Positions 25,901-39,500 of a stretch of 64,000 bases of DNA are shown here, piece after piece. This DNA is from Priapulus caudatus (lineage: Eukaryota > Priapulida > Priapulimorpha > Priapulimorphida > Priapulidae). The stretch's first letter is position 1; every line of letters starts with the position of its first letter. The notes under the pieces were generated by a model. The model ran no database searches and was not told where the DNA came from. It saw only the letters and a list, made by a program, of their open reading frames with translations. A program made the position numbers and the translations under genes. The stretch is taken from positions 34,441-98,440 of the forward strand of contig NW_014577379.1 of the NCBI RefSeq assembly GCF_000485595.1. Direction: 5' to 3'.

Positions 25901-28206
25901 CAAGCTCTGCCTTGCTGGCCGCTGAACTCTCAGTATAGCCACGTACGCTCACGTCGTACGTCTTCGCATTTGGCCAGAACAAAGAACCCTAACCTAACCC
26001 TAACCTCAACCAGAACCCTAACCTAACCTAACCCTAACGCAGCGTTGTCAGAAACAAAATTAGTCTAACAGTAGCATTAACTTTACGATTTTCTGACAAC
26101 GGCCCCTGTTTATTACTTTTATTATCTGTTCATTAGAAATATTTGGTAGCTTTCAGGAAGGCCGCTTCGTGCTTGTACTGTATCCATTCCCATTCACTCT
26201 GTATACGTTTAGCATATCAATAACAACTATGACTAGTGAAATATTATTAGTCTAGCAACTCATTTAAGCGGACGCGTATATGCTCTAGCACAATTGGCTT
26301 TTGGATTCTTTCAAGCTGACCGAGATAACCATCAACGTGTTTCCACGACTGGTTATGATCGAAGGTGACGCAATTATATTGAAATAGCATTATTCATAGG
26401 TAGAAACCATCCAACCACACTGAAGTTGTAATCATTTTTTAATGGTACCAAAAAGACATTTGACAGCGAACTAAAAAAGGAGCATTCTCTTAGGCATCAA
26501 AGAGTAACCGAACGTGTGATTTAACACACGTTTCATAAAAACAGAATTTTACACCTAACGAAAATATCTAACGGAATGCGCTGTTGCTATCGTCTGAAAC
26601 AGCTGTAGCCTGGTCCATCTTCACTATTGATTTCGCATGGTTTGAAATTGGGATAACCCGTTTCGCTATAACCCAATATCTTGATTATTAACTTATTCTT
26701 CTCGAGCAACCTTGCACTTAGAGAAACTCGAGACTCTGGCAGGGAGGGCAAGAGAAGCCGCGAATGAAATCGGACGATGCACACGCGGGTAACTAGTAGC
26801 TATATGTACGACTGCTATGGTTACTGCTACTGTCTACTGCTACTGCTACTGCTACTGCACTGCTACTGCTACTGCTACTGCTACTGCTACTTGCTACTGC
26901 TACTGCTACTGCTACTGCTACTGCTATCTGCTACCTGCTATGCTACTGCTACTGCTACTGCTACGCTACTCTACTGCTACTGCTACTGCTACTGCACTGC
27001 GCTACTGCTACTGCTACGGTTTAATACTGCTACTGGCTACTGCTACTGCTACTGCTACTGTGTACTGCTACTGGCGGTACTGCTACTGCTACTGCTACTG
27101 CTACTGCTACTGCTACTGCTACTGCTACGTACTTGCTTGCTACTGCTACTGCCCTACTGCTACTGCTACTGCTACTGCTACTTGCTACTGCTACTGCTAC
27201 TGCTACTGCACTGCTACTGCTACTGCTACTGCTGCTACTGCTACTGCTACTCTACTGCTACTTGCTACTGCTACTGCTAGCTGCTACTACTCCTACTGCT
27301 GCTACTACCGCTGCTGCTACTGCTACTACTCCTACTGCTACTGCTACTACTGCTACGGCTGCTACTACCAACTACTACTACTACTGCTGCTGCTACCGCC
27401 TGCTGCTGCTGCTGCTGCTGCTACTGATACTGCTACTGGCTACTGCTACTGCTAACTGCTACTGCTACTGCTAACTGCTACTGCTACTGCTACTGCTACT
27501 GCTACTGCTACTGCTACTGCTACTGCTACTGCTACTGCTACTGCTACGGCTACTGCTACGGCTACCATTACCATTATACCAACTACCACTATCACTATCA
27601 TTACCACTATCATTACCACAACCAACTACCACTATCAATACAACTACCACTACCACTACCACTACCACTACCACTACCACTACCACCACCACCATTACCA
27701 TTACCATTACCACTACCACTACCACTACCACCACCACCACCGCCGCCGCCGCCACCCCCGCCACCAGCACTACTACTTCTATCCTACGCTACCACGCTGC
27801 TTCTGGTGCTACTTTTTATCACTTGCGCACTGCTACGAACCGCCGCATTAATCGTAGATTTATCGTTATACTATATAACAGCGCCTTTGTACGAAGTGTT
27901 TACCGTGCGCCACCTATTCCTACCGTCCGACACTCACGCAGCGACACGTAACGTGAATATCAACGAGCTTACGCTCTTACTGAGCCCGAGTGAGTGAGTC
28001 AACCTAATCGACGCTCTCTATGTTAGTTGTGCGCTCGTTCATCAAGGGGGAGGCGCGAGCGCTGTTTGATATTCGCATGCACACGCTCGGTTTAACGTCA
28101 GTCGCGTACAATGACGATGTGTGTACACAAGTTTAAAGATAACCGACGGATTTAATGGACGTTTTATTGCTACCGCTCATGCCATGCGAGCGAGCGCGCA
28201 CCACAT

Positions 28207-28240
<34 letters not shown>

Positions 28241-28309
28241 ACGCACACGCAACACAGCAAACACGCCACACGCACACGCACACGCACACGCACACGCACA
28301 CGCACACGC

Positions 28310-28354
<45 letters not shown>

Positions 28355-28721
28355 ACACACAGCACGCAAGCACACGCACACGCAGGCACACCACGCACAC
28401 CGTACGCACGCACGCACGCACGCACGCACGCACACACCACACACACATGCACTCACGCACTCACTCAGCATAACCATAAAGCTCTCTCCGTTTATCGTGC
28501 GCTGCTTGTTTAAATAGTATGTTTTTTTTTTTTACGGTGCTGCGATTTCCACGCACTCTAGTCATTATACTCTAAGAGTAACAAAAATGTTATCTTTATA
28601 CAATCTTTATACGCACAGAGGAGAACGTGCAAGAGAGAGCGAGAGAGAAAGAGAGCGAGAAGAGAGAGAGAGAGAGAGAAGAGAGAGAGAGGAGAGAGAG
28701 AGAGAGGGGAGAAGAGGAGAT

Positions 28722-28786
<65 letters not shown>

Positions 28787-30341
28787 AGAGAGAGCGAGGG
28801 AGAGAGAGAGAGCGCGCGATAGACAATGATAAGGGGAATGAGAAAATAATAGCAAAAAGGTAGTCGAGGTAACCATCAAATTCAAAACGATGATATTAGG
28901 AGCGGACAGGGAAGACCAATGTTTAACATATAAAAGCGACAGAACGCGCCTGCCTAGATACTTACTGGCTTCTCTGACTTGCATAGGTAGACTTCTCACA
29001 GATGCTACGCTTGTGCTAGCTATACAGTAGTAAGCATCTTCACCCTCCTGATCAGACCTCTTGCGCGTGCCTGCAAAGAGCAACACATCGTTCAAAAATG
29101 AACTTCCAACCCACTATAATGCTGTTATTGGGCAAGTCCATGCAAGAGAAGGTCCCCTTGCAGTCGCATACGTAACGCACCATGCTTTCTTAATTACATA
29201 ATCATCCCAAGGACAAATAACATGTAAATTCTTGTGGGTATTCTCCTTGCAGATGTCCAACATTGGATTAAAAAACAGTGAAATCAATGACTTGTTGCTT
29301 ATCTTAGTTGCTTTTCAGAGGGTTAAACTTTCTGAATGTCCCATACGTAACGTGCGCAAACTCTTGGACTTGCCCTACTACGAATATAACATGCAACAAG
29401 AGTTTACTTCCCGATTCTTCAACACCAAGTTATCAATAGCGACTGAAGCACCACTATAACACCAAATACAAATAAAGACAAGTGCCACGCATTCCTCGTA
29501 AGTCGTAACAGTGCTCACCGGTGAAGGAGTGAATGGTCAGTGACCCTTCGGACACGGTCACTCCGGCCGACGGCTCCACTAGCTGACCGTGACGCAACCA
29601 CGTGATCGCGGCGTCGGCTGGCTCCGCCGCGCACTCGAGCTGCACCTCGCTGCGTGGCGCCACCAGCTTCGGCGGAGAAATAGACGTGAAACGCGGCGCG
29701 CCCTCACCTGCAAGAAACGGACAGCTCGCTTAGCGACGGCAAAACTTGACGAACTTGTACGACCTTACAATGTCTCCTAACAGCAAAATCATACGCAGCA
29801 CACGCCAGCCTGGCCATGACAACCAAAGACACTGGCTCCACTCAAACCCTCCTCAGTAGTAGTTAATCGTGGAAGGACCCCGGCAAACAAGCTGGTGTGG
29901 ATACAGATAGCCTGCTAGCAACGAATTCCAATTCCCATTAATCAACCCCAGGTAACCGCGCGACAGGTCTAACTCAGCTACCATTAGATGGCACACGACA
30001 CTGATGACTCTCTGCGAACCCCATTCCCAGATCTACACAATGAGTGTACCGCTGACAGCACACGCTGTCACGCACTGGGAGCGTCGCACACGTATAGTGT
30101 CTGTCACACTTCATCACTTAGGGTAAAATCGCAGTGACAGTGAGTGAAGAAGTATAGACATGGCAATTACGTTAGTACAATGATATATTACGTTAATGGT
30201 ATAATCCATTACTTTGGTTTTAGCTACAACTGGCGAGTCGTTGTAACGTGATGAGTTTTGGTAAGCAATAATGCACTTGTATTTGTGTATAGTGTATATT
30301 GCATTTGTATTACATATTATAGTAAGACAGTGAGCATAAGA

Positions 30342-30378
<37 letters not shown>

Positions 30379-33300
30379 ATATATTCTATACATATTCTAA
30401 TAAACATGAAACACGTAAACGTCATTCGGAATGATTCTATACGCTAATTTTATTTTACTGAAAACGTCTCAAAGTTTCTCTATCACCGCTTTATTGTAAC
30501 TAAACATCTCTGCAAACAAGCCGTACTTAAGCCTTGGATGCTACCAGCTCCTCTCTCACGACAACGCGCGCGCATGGAAAGCGGGGATTAACGGAAGCTG
30601 AGAGGAAGCCAGAGAACATTGCTGCCTCCTCCTCCTCATCCCGAGGAGGAGTGAATCTCACAAGTGGATGCCAGCAGCCACTCCGTGCTAAATCGTAAAC
30701 AGTGAGCAGTGCGGTGCGCGCGCGGGGGAAGCGCGGCGCGACGGTGCATGCAGTGTGCAGGCGCTCGTTTATTTACATCTGGACAAGCGGCGAAGTGGAG
30801 GCGTACGCTGGCTGTCACGATATGAGCGCAGCGTAGCGCGGGAGCCGCCACGGCTGCTACTGCTACGGCTGCGTTCTCATCGGCACGTCGTTCACCACGC
30901 CCGGATTCGTTGCTATTTCGAATAATTGGTTACGAATATCTCCGTTTCGAATTCGTTTTTTTTTTATTCGTTGCGGTGATCAATCAATCGATCGCTCATT
31001 CAATCACGGGAGGGGGTTTCTTGCAGTCGTTTGTTATATTTACGGCACACGTTTTCGCTGCTTTGCTTATATATCGGCGACGTTTTTAAGACAATTCGGA
31101 AGTTTTGGAAGAGCGATGCCTTTGTACTAGGGTGACATCGAATGCGGGTTCAACCTAGTTTGTGTGTCTATGTATGTCCATATAACCTTAGTTGTAAGTG
31201 CATAATCTTGTGTGCGTGCGAGTGTGCGCGTGCGTGCGTGCAGGTAGGGTTCGTTGGTGTAGCGTGCTTGTATGCGGGGGCTTGCTTGCGTGAGCGCGTG
31301 GTTGTGTGTGTAGAGGGAGGGGTGCGTGTGTGCATGGGCCCTCACCGCCATCACGCACGCACACGCTCACCGTGCACCTTCACACTCACCGTGCACACAC
31401 GCGCACGCTCACCGCGCACGCACACACTCACCGCGCACGCACACGCTCACCGCACACGCGACCTCGTAGACAGACCGACGCGCGTTGCGTGCGCGCGCTC
31501 AGGCGTCCACACGTCGCGTGGGCGAGAATCGAAACCACCCACGTTGAGACTGACCGGCGAGCGAGCCAGCTTTGTGCGTGCTGACCATTGTACTGGTTAT
31601 CGGCCCCCTGACGGGGACAGACCGCTGTTCAATATTGGGCCGAGCGACCGCACGCTGCCGTCGCACAAAAACCGCATATTTCGCCGCTGCGGCAAACGCG
31701 ACGTTTTTAATCGGATAAGCGGCCGGCCGCGGCACAACATGCAATCGCGCTAATTATGCTAAAGTGCGGACATGACGACGGGGCGAGTTCGCACGTGTGT
31801 GTGGTGGTGGGAGATCTATCGATGCAGCTCTTCGCATCACCGCAGGTCTGGAGCGACGGGTTGGGTGCATGGGAATAGGTAGGTATAGCGCCGTGGCAGC
31901 TGGCGCGAGAACAAACTCGCAGAGAATTGTGCCGTTCATTGCGTCGGAAAAGCGAAAAAGGAAATGAGTTGCGAAACAGATTTCTTTCCTGAGCGGGTCC
32001 TTATCGCCTTCCATCTTAGCTATGAATGCGCCACATGCAGCTCATGAGCAAGCTTACTATGGCGCTGAGAGAGCGGGCCAGGGGTGCGGAGCTCATAAAT
32101 ATGCGCATATATGCGTTATTATTGTAGTATGCTATTATAAATATTAATATGCGCATATATGCGTTATTATATTAGTATGCTATTATATATTAACATGCGC
32201 ATATATGCGTTATTATATTAGTATGCTATTATATATTAACATGCGCATATATGCGTTATTATATTAGTATGCTATTATATATATATATATATATATTAAT
32301 ATGCGGCATTTACTCGCAATCACGCGCGGTCCCCCGTAATTTCGTCTTTAATTATTCGCCACCCCCCGCGGACCACGCCCCCAGCGTGGACCCACTTTCC
32401 ACGTCAAATCTCGAGGCTATACTTCTGTCAAAGCGCAGCTCCGGTGAAGTCAGTTGTCCCTTACAAAAGGCGCCGCGAGACCAAGTCGGGAGTCGAGAGG
32501 TTGTGAGGCAGAGACTGAATGGCCGAAGTGCGCGCGCTGGCGTCCACGCTCGCGCGCGCGAAACTCACAATTACTTTTATTCGCGCGCGCGCAGTTTGCT
32601 GCGTATATATTTGTAGCGTATCATGCGGCCACTGCACCTGCTCCCCTAGCTCCCTCCCGGTCACTTGTCACGCGCCGCGCTATTATCCTGCATTCCTCGC
32701 CCACGTAGTTTCTCCCCCTCCTCCTCCTACCACCCGCCTCCCTCGCACCTCCACCGCCGCCTGTCCGCTTCAATAGAGACCCCGTCGACCAAACTCGCGC
32801 CGTTACGCACTTTCCGTCTCCTTACGGTTCCTTTCAGTGCAGAATCTGCCCCACTGCGGCTCCAGTTGGTATCAGCGGGTGAGGGTCCGTGCTTGATCGT
32901 ACGCGCACCTCGCCTCTCTAGTCCGCACATATACCTCCGATGAATTTCACGGGAATGAAAATTTTTCGTTAAAACGCGCGTCCAAAACACCCTTCTCCGC
33001 CTTACGATGTGGGATAAAGATGGCCGCATCGGCGACTAAGCCAGCTACAAGGGAGTCTTCCAGACTCAACGGCCCCCATTATCGGTGGCCGGCCGCCAGT
33101 AGCCGGGGCAAGCAGAGCAATTAACCGTGCGCCAATTATCCGTGACGGGCCACCCAGGCGCAGGCTGGTGGCCGCCCGCCACACCGCATCGCTTATACTA
33201 AGCTAAGCCCTTCATCTACGCACAGCCACCCACCCCGACATTCCGCATGCACGGCAACACGTAAACCATGCAGCTGGACGTGGAGGGGATTTCAATATTA

Positions 33301-33391
33301 TATGAGCGGGTGACGTGCAGAGAGCGCGAATCCGGGTAAGCCAGCCGCAGCATTTATACTAATGATATGTTACCGCTGCTCTATTCCTCTT

Positions 33392-33474
<83 letters not shown>

Positions 33475-34872
33475 CTCCTCTCCCTCTTTCCCTTCTTCCT
33501 CCTTCTCGCCCCTCCCTTCCCCTATTTCCCTTTTCCCTTTCTCTGTCTTTATTCCCCATATCCCGGTCTCTTAGCTGGTACATGGTTAGTATAGTACCGA
33601 CAATCACTTGCCCTGTTAGCAGCTCGCTTGCCGCTGCTGTGCCGCCGGTCGCAGCACCAGCGCCTTTCTCTCAGGTCCAACCACTTAAATAGCCTACGAT
33701 GACAATTCCTACAATAATTCATCCAAGCCGACAGTAGGATCTACGCAATTTTTCGAGAAATGAGCAACAGTTTTATTGATCACGCAACAGACGGCGCTGG
33801 TACACAAACAAAACTAGCTGTAGATAGTTATAGATAGCTATGGATATCTAGAGAAAGCTATAGAAAGCTATAGAAAGCTATAGATATAGCTAATAGCTAA
33901 TAGCTATAGATTGCTGTCTGATCACTGCGAACATCGGTCGGTTCGTACATGCCTACGTTCTAACCAATCACGCCCTAACGTAGTCAACATTAGAATGCAA
34001 AGTAAGGAACGCTGAATACACCGCCGTAAATTCTGCAGAGGCGCGTGGTCTATACTCAGTTGAAATCCGCTAGAATGCTTCCGCTGGTTTAGCGCGAAGA
34101 TGTGTACGCTTCTCGAGTATATACAGTGAGTGCCTTATAGGTGACCCCAGTTACTACGGGCTCCTAGTTATCCCACACACCGACTTCGCTTCAATCTACC
34201 GGGAATAATTTCAACCTAGAATACGTTAGGCTAGTTGGGCAAGCGCTAAAAGGCGCAAACATGACATCAACTATGCGTCTAGTCAGCTAAATAGCTGATG
34301 AGGCCGAAATGCTGACGTGAACTGACCGCTACTGTATATAATGAAACATCGTCATCAAATATCCACGCCATCTCTCTCATTGAATCCCATCGCATTAAGC
34401 GACTTTCGCGAAGAGAGAATCGTGCGCCTACAAATTGTAACAACAACGTGAATATCAACGTCCGAGAACAACGTACATCCAGCCCCCATCTGAAACGAGC
34501 AGCATCACGCCACCACGACGGGAAGACGGGGTTAAAGACAAAACGCCGTCCCCGGAGCCTGAACGTGCAAACGTCTAAATTTCTCCACGCTCTCGCTTGT
34601 TGCAAAAAAAATCTGATCGCATCTGAAGCCAAAGCAAGAGCAGCTTCTACATTGTGTATACCGTGTGCGCGCAGGGTGGGCTGCTGCTGCGTGCTACAGT
34701 CAAACGGTGGGATGAGGCTCCAGTGACCGTGATCTGGCTTCAGCGAGACTGGCGACCGAATATCTGCTGCGTGAGCGCATTCCTCGCCCAGCTGTAGTAA
34801 ACAATCGCGCCTGTGAGAAAACTTCGGGGTGAAGAAGTAAGGGTGAAAGGCTCTCACACACACGCACACACA

Positions 34873-34908
<36 letters not shown>

Positions 34909-34914
34909 CACACA

Positions 34915-34946
<32 letters not shown>

Positions 34947-35695
34947 CACACACACACCGCGCACACACGCGCACACGGCGCACATGCACAGACGGGCATC
35001 AGGAAGAGAGCTCGTATCCTTACACGTGAGGTGCAACCAGCTCTGACCTGCACCAACGAAAACATCGTTGCGTTGTTGAATTCAACCGAAAACAACAAAA
35101 AACAACGTTGCACTGTTGCCGCAGCTAATGCAGCACAGACAGCGGGCGCTGGGGGGAGGGGGGACTTCCCTCCCCCTAATCGCAACCGAATGAAACGTCC
35201 ACCCTCAGCGATCTGCTCGCGTATATTCGAGCCCCGATCGCCCTAGGACCGTTCGACTCCATCCCCCGAGGGTACGGCAGGCTGTACGCAACCACGTGTT
35301 GTGACGCGGCAGTGTTCGACAAAGATGCAGTGTTTCGAATTTAAACAGCGTTCGCCAGGAGGCGGGGCGGCCGGTCTGCACCGGTCTAGTCAGCGCGCCC
35401 GCTCATCTCACACAAAGTACCTTTGTGTCTTTGGCGGAGAAGGATGAGGGCGATGATAGTGGATGCTGCGCAACAAAGCATCAGTACCATAAGTGCAGCT
35501 TGAATATTAATACGGTTATCAGACGCTATGGCAGATGTCATCAGTAATAAACCAGGGCAGTACAGAGGTGCACCCTGATAGGAACTTAGGGGTTATAGTA
35601 AGGGTTATTATAGTGTTTATAATAACTTCAGTAGAGTTCATAGGGATTTCGGTAGGGTTCTGAGACGCGTACGCACACATACACACACACACACA

Positions 35696-35730
<35 letters not shown>

Positions 35731-35992
35731 GCGCACACACACATGCACGCACACAGACGTGTATACACACACGCACGCACGCACGCACGCACACACACGC
35801 ACACGCGCGCGCGCACACCCATACTCGCACAAATGCACGCATAATAATTATACTTAAATCAACTCAACACACGTAATAGTCCCTGGGAACGGGCATCAAC
35901 CATGGCGCCAGTACATAACAGCAGTGGCAGGCAAACCAAGGTAGCGGCAGTACCAGACCACGCACGTAAAAGCCCGAGTGGAAAATTCTGCT

Positions 35993-36040
<48 letters not shown>

Positions 36041-36440
36041 CGGGGAAAACGAGGTAAATCCAATACCGTTTACAGCCTGATCACAGGCACAGCTCCGCAG
36101 GTAGCAGCGGCGGCCATGTGAGCAGAACAGCATCAGGTGAGAGCGGTGATTTAGCGGGAGGGCAGCGCAGTGACGGCGCCGCCGACAGGCCGCTTTTGTT
36201 GAGCATCGCATCGAGAACACAGCGCCCTAATCGCTCCATGCACGTATAGAGCTTCTGTGTGTGAGGTCACACACGAGCGTGACCTGCGGGCTGTGTGACG
36301 TCACGGACACAAAGGCGTCCAGCTGAGTGTGTTACACACAGCCATTACTCCCGTTGCTGTGTTCGCCGTGACAACATTATTGTGCGAACGAGTGACACCG
36401 ATCACGATCCGCCTCATATGCGCGCGCGTGCGTGCGTGCG

Positions 36441-36512
<72 letters not shown>

Positions 36513-39500
36513 CGTGTGAGTGCGTGTGCATGCGTACGAGCACAGGCACTTGAAGCGTTTCAATAAAATATATACGCCGGGTCGTGTGCTGTGCACAGGC
36601 GACAGTTCAATATATATATATAGTTATATATATATATTTAACTGTCGCCGTGCACAGTACACGACCCCTGCGTATATATTTTATTGAAACGCTTCAAGTG
36701 CCTGTGCGTACGAGGGCGTGCGTTAGGTTTAGCCTTGGGTTAGATTAGGCTGCAGTACGCGTGTGGGTCACCGTTAAGACGCACCAAAACCCTGACCAAG
36801 TATTAACACACGGGTTATCCTACGATTTCTGTATTAATTAAAAGTGAGATGACACCAAGATCACATTATATACTTTTACAAGCATAGGTAGAATCAAGTT
36901 GAATTAATCGAACACTGACATTAGCTGGAAGCAGCAGTATCTTTGATACATAAGCCTTGGAAGAATGTTATTAGTTTATTACACTCTAGCCACTCAACGG
37001 AGGTTAAAACTAAACGTCGAATTATGAAAGATGTCACCAGACAGTACCATACAGAACAACATAACAGCAAGTGGGATTAGCAATTACGCACACAATAACA
37101 ATATACATGCAACAAAACACGTGTATACATAAGACTAGCTTCCATATACTGCGAATAGTCGCATGTACGTCTTTGCACGCGCATTCTTGTTGGGACGACA
37201 GCCCATAATACGGGAATCAAGACCACCCCCGAAACAGTAATGCTGATGAGGTGACACATAGCATAGGTCGAGCACAGCACGCTATAACCCAGTCTCAATA
37301 AGCCGCCTACGTCGCCACGGACAAGTCAAGTCATTCTGCTGCGGTCATGCAAGCACGGCCCGCGCGGGTGGCGCTCTTCACTCTTTCCCCGGTGACGACA
37401 AAGGAAAACCATAAACATTCCAGACGTCGATTTCGAGAAAAGCCGACAAGTAGAGGATGCGCATAGTGAGTGAGCCGCAGCGGTTCACACGGTCACCCGC
37501 GGGCGGCCCCGCTCCGGGGGTTACACATCGCGACAGACACTATCTCAGGTACGTACCCCGCGTACGTATACAGGTACATACTTTTTGCTAGCACCAACAT
37601 ATATAAATACGTATATTCTACCGACTGAATTGCCACCCATCCATGTCGCGGTCGTAAGCTCGATTTTTCCCATGTTTACTCCATTTATCAGCCCGATAAA
37701 ATTCTCAGACGAGAAAAAATAAATACTGTAAACGTTGTAACTATAATATAGGCGCTTATTAAAGATTTTTTTTCAACGTTTATCCAAATAAGGAGTCGTA
37801 TATGTGTGAGGATATGTGTAAGACATGGTAGACACCAGCAGATCACCTCCTAATTGAATCTCTGCTCCACCGAAATATGTATTATTGTATATAAATATAA
37901 TATAATCGCTTTATAAGATATCGCAATAGACGGCAGACTACCGCCAGTGACGATACTCACTGAGCGAAATCCCCGCTATGTGAGTAAAAGAACACCCCTA
38001 GTGACAGTCAATCAACGTCTAACTAATAACACACCTGCTAAATATATATCACACCTCTAGCAGAACCCACACATCATGAAGCCCCTGCTGAGTGAAATGG
38101 AATAGAGTATATATATATATAATACTATATATATATTATATATATACACACTATACTATATATTATACTATATATATACTTTTATATACCTCTATATTCA
38201 TAGACCTCCAACAGAATTCGCCCTTCACCATAAGTCCCCCGACTGAAACCATTAGTCATCCCCTCGCACATTCCCAGATATGCACTCGCACCAAGCACAC
38301 CACTTGCCCACCGTCGACGTCTTTGAAAGCAATCTATCGTAAGCTTTACTCTCCCGACTCCGGGTGCACAATTAAACGCATCTTCATCGTAATGATCGCA
38401 AAGCTCCTGAAGACAGATCTACACCGAGCTGGAGCCTCGGTGGCTAGCACTCACAGAGCTAACAGGCCTGCTAGGGCACAACCGGAGCTAGCAGACCTGC
38501 CAGCACACAACCAGAGCTAACAGACCTGCCAGCACACAATCAGAGCTAACAGACCTGCCAGCACACAACCAGAGCTAACAGACCTGCCAGCACACAACCA
38601 GAGCTAACAGACTGCCCAGCAACCACCAGAGCTAGCAGGCCTGATCAGCACAAACCGACAGCAGGCCTTGCCAGCACACAACAGAGCTACAGACTGCGCA
38701 CACACCAGTAGCGAGCAGAATCTGCCAGCGCCACAATCCAGAACGCTAGCAGCCTGCCAGCCACACAAACCAGAGCCTAACAGCTCTGCCAGCGACAACC
38801 AGCTAACAGCACACACCAGAGCTAGCAGGCCTGCCAGCACACAACCAAAAACAACCAGAGCTAGCAGCACACAACCAGAGCTAGGAGGCCTGCCAGCCAC
38901 ACAAACCGGAGCTAGACGGCCGCAGCACACAACCAGAGCTAGGGGCCTGCCAGCACACAACCAGAGCTAACAGCACACAACCAGAGCTTGAGGTCCTGCC
39001 AGCAACAACAGACTAATCAGGCTGCCACACAACCAGAGCTAGCAGGCCTGCCAGCACACAACCAGAGCTAGCAGGCCTGCCAGCACACAACCAGGCAGCT
39101 ATAGCAGACCTGCCAGCACACAACCCAGACTAGCAATCCTTGCCAGCGGCCACACAGAGCTAGCAGGCCTGCCAGCACACAACCAGAGCTAACAGCACAC
39201 AACCAGAGCTAGCAGGCCTGCCAGCACACAACCAGAGCTAACAGCCTGCCAGCACACAACCAACCTAGCAGACCGTGCGCACTTCAGACCCAGGAGTACA
39301 GCACACATACCAGAGCTAGCCACGCCTGCCAGTCATCACATACAGACTGCAGCACACAACCCGAGCTAAGCAGCTGCCAGCACACAACGCCAGCCGCAGC
39401 CTGCGCACCGATACCCAGACGCTCACGCACACAACCAGAGCGTAGCAGCCTGCCAGCCACCATCAGTAGCTACACGCACACAACCAGTGCTACACGGCAC

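Larger units (their letters stand above)
21618..26960. repeat. Direct duplicate, indel-rich copy of 14582-19831
   Basis: Collinear with 14582-19831 throughout but with a small indel every ten to thirty bases, mostly single bases, at similar density in exons, introns and splice sites. The density appears lower in parts near 25.8-26.7 kb. Best explained as unpolished long-read sequence of the same locus. Confidence 0.88.

Noticed and set aside
26777-27474. Long Tyr/Cys, Leu and Ala/Thr frames
   Set aside because: These are the frames of the CTACTG microsatellite; all are open because the repeat has no stop codon.
18658-28966. Reading the exons strictly in coordinate order (3, 7, 8, 4)
   Set aside because: Phases permit it, but it leaves one Ig second half and one Ig first half unpaired and separates Ig1 from Ig2 unlike any family member I know.
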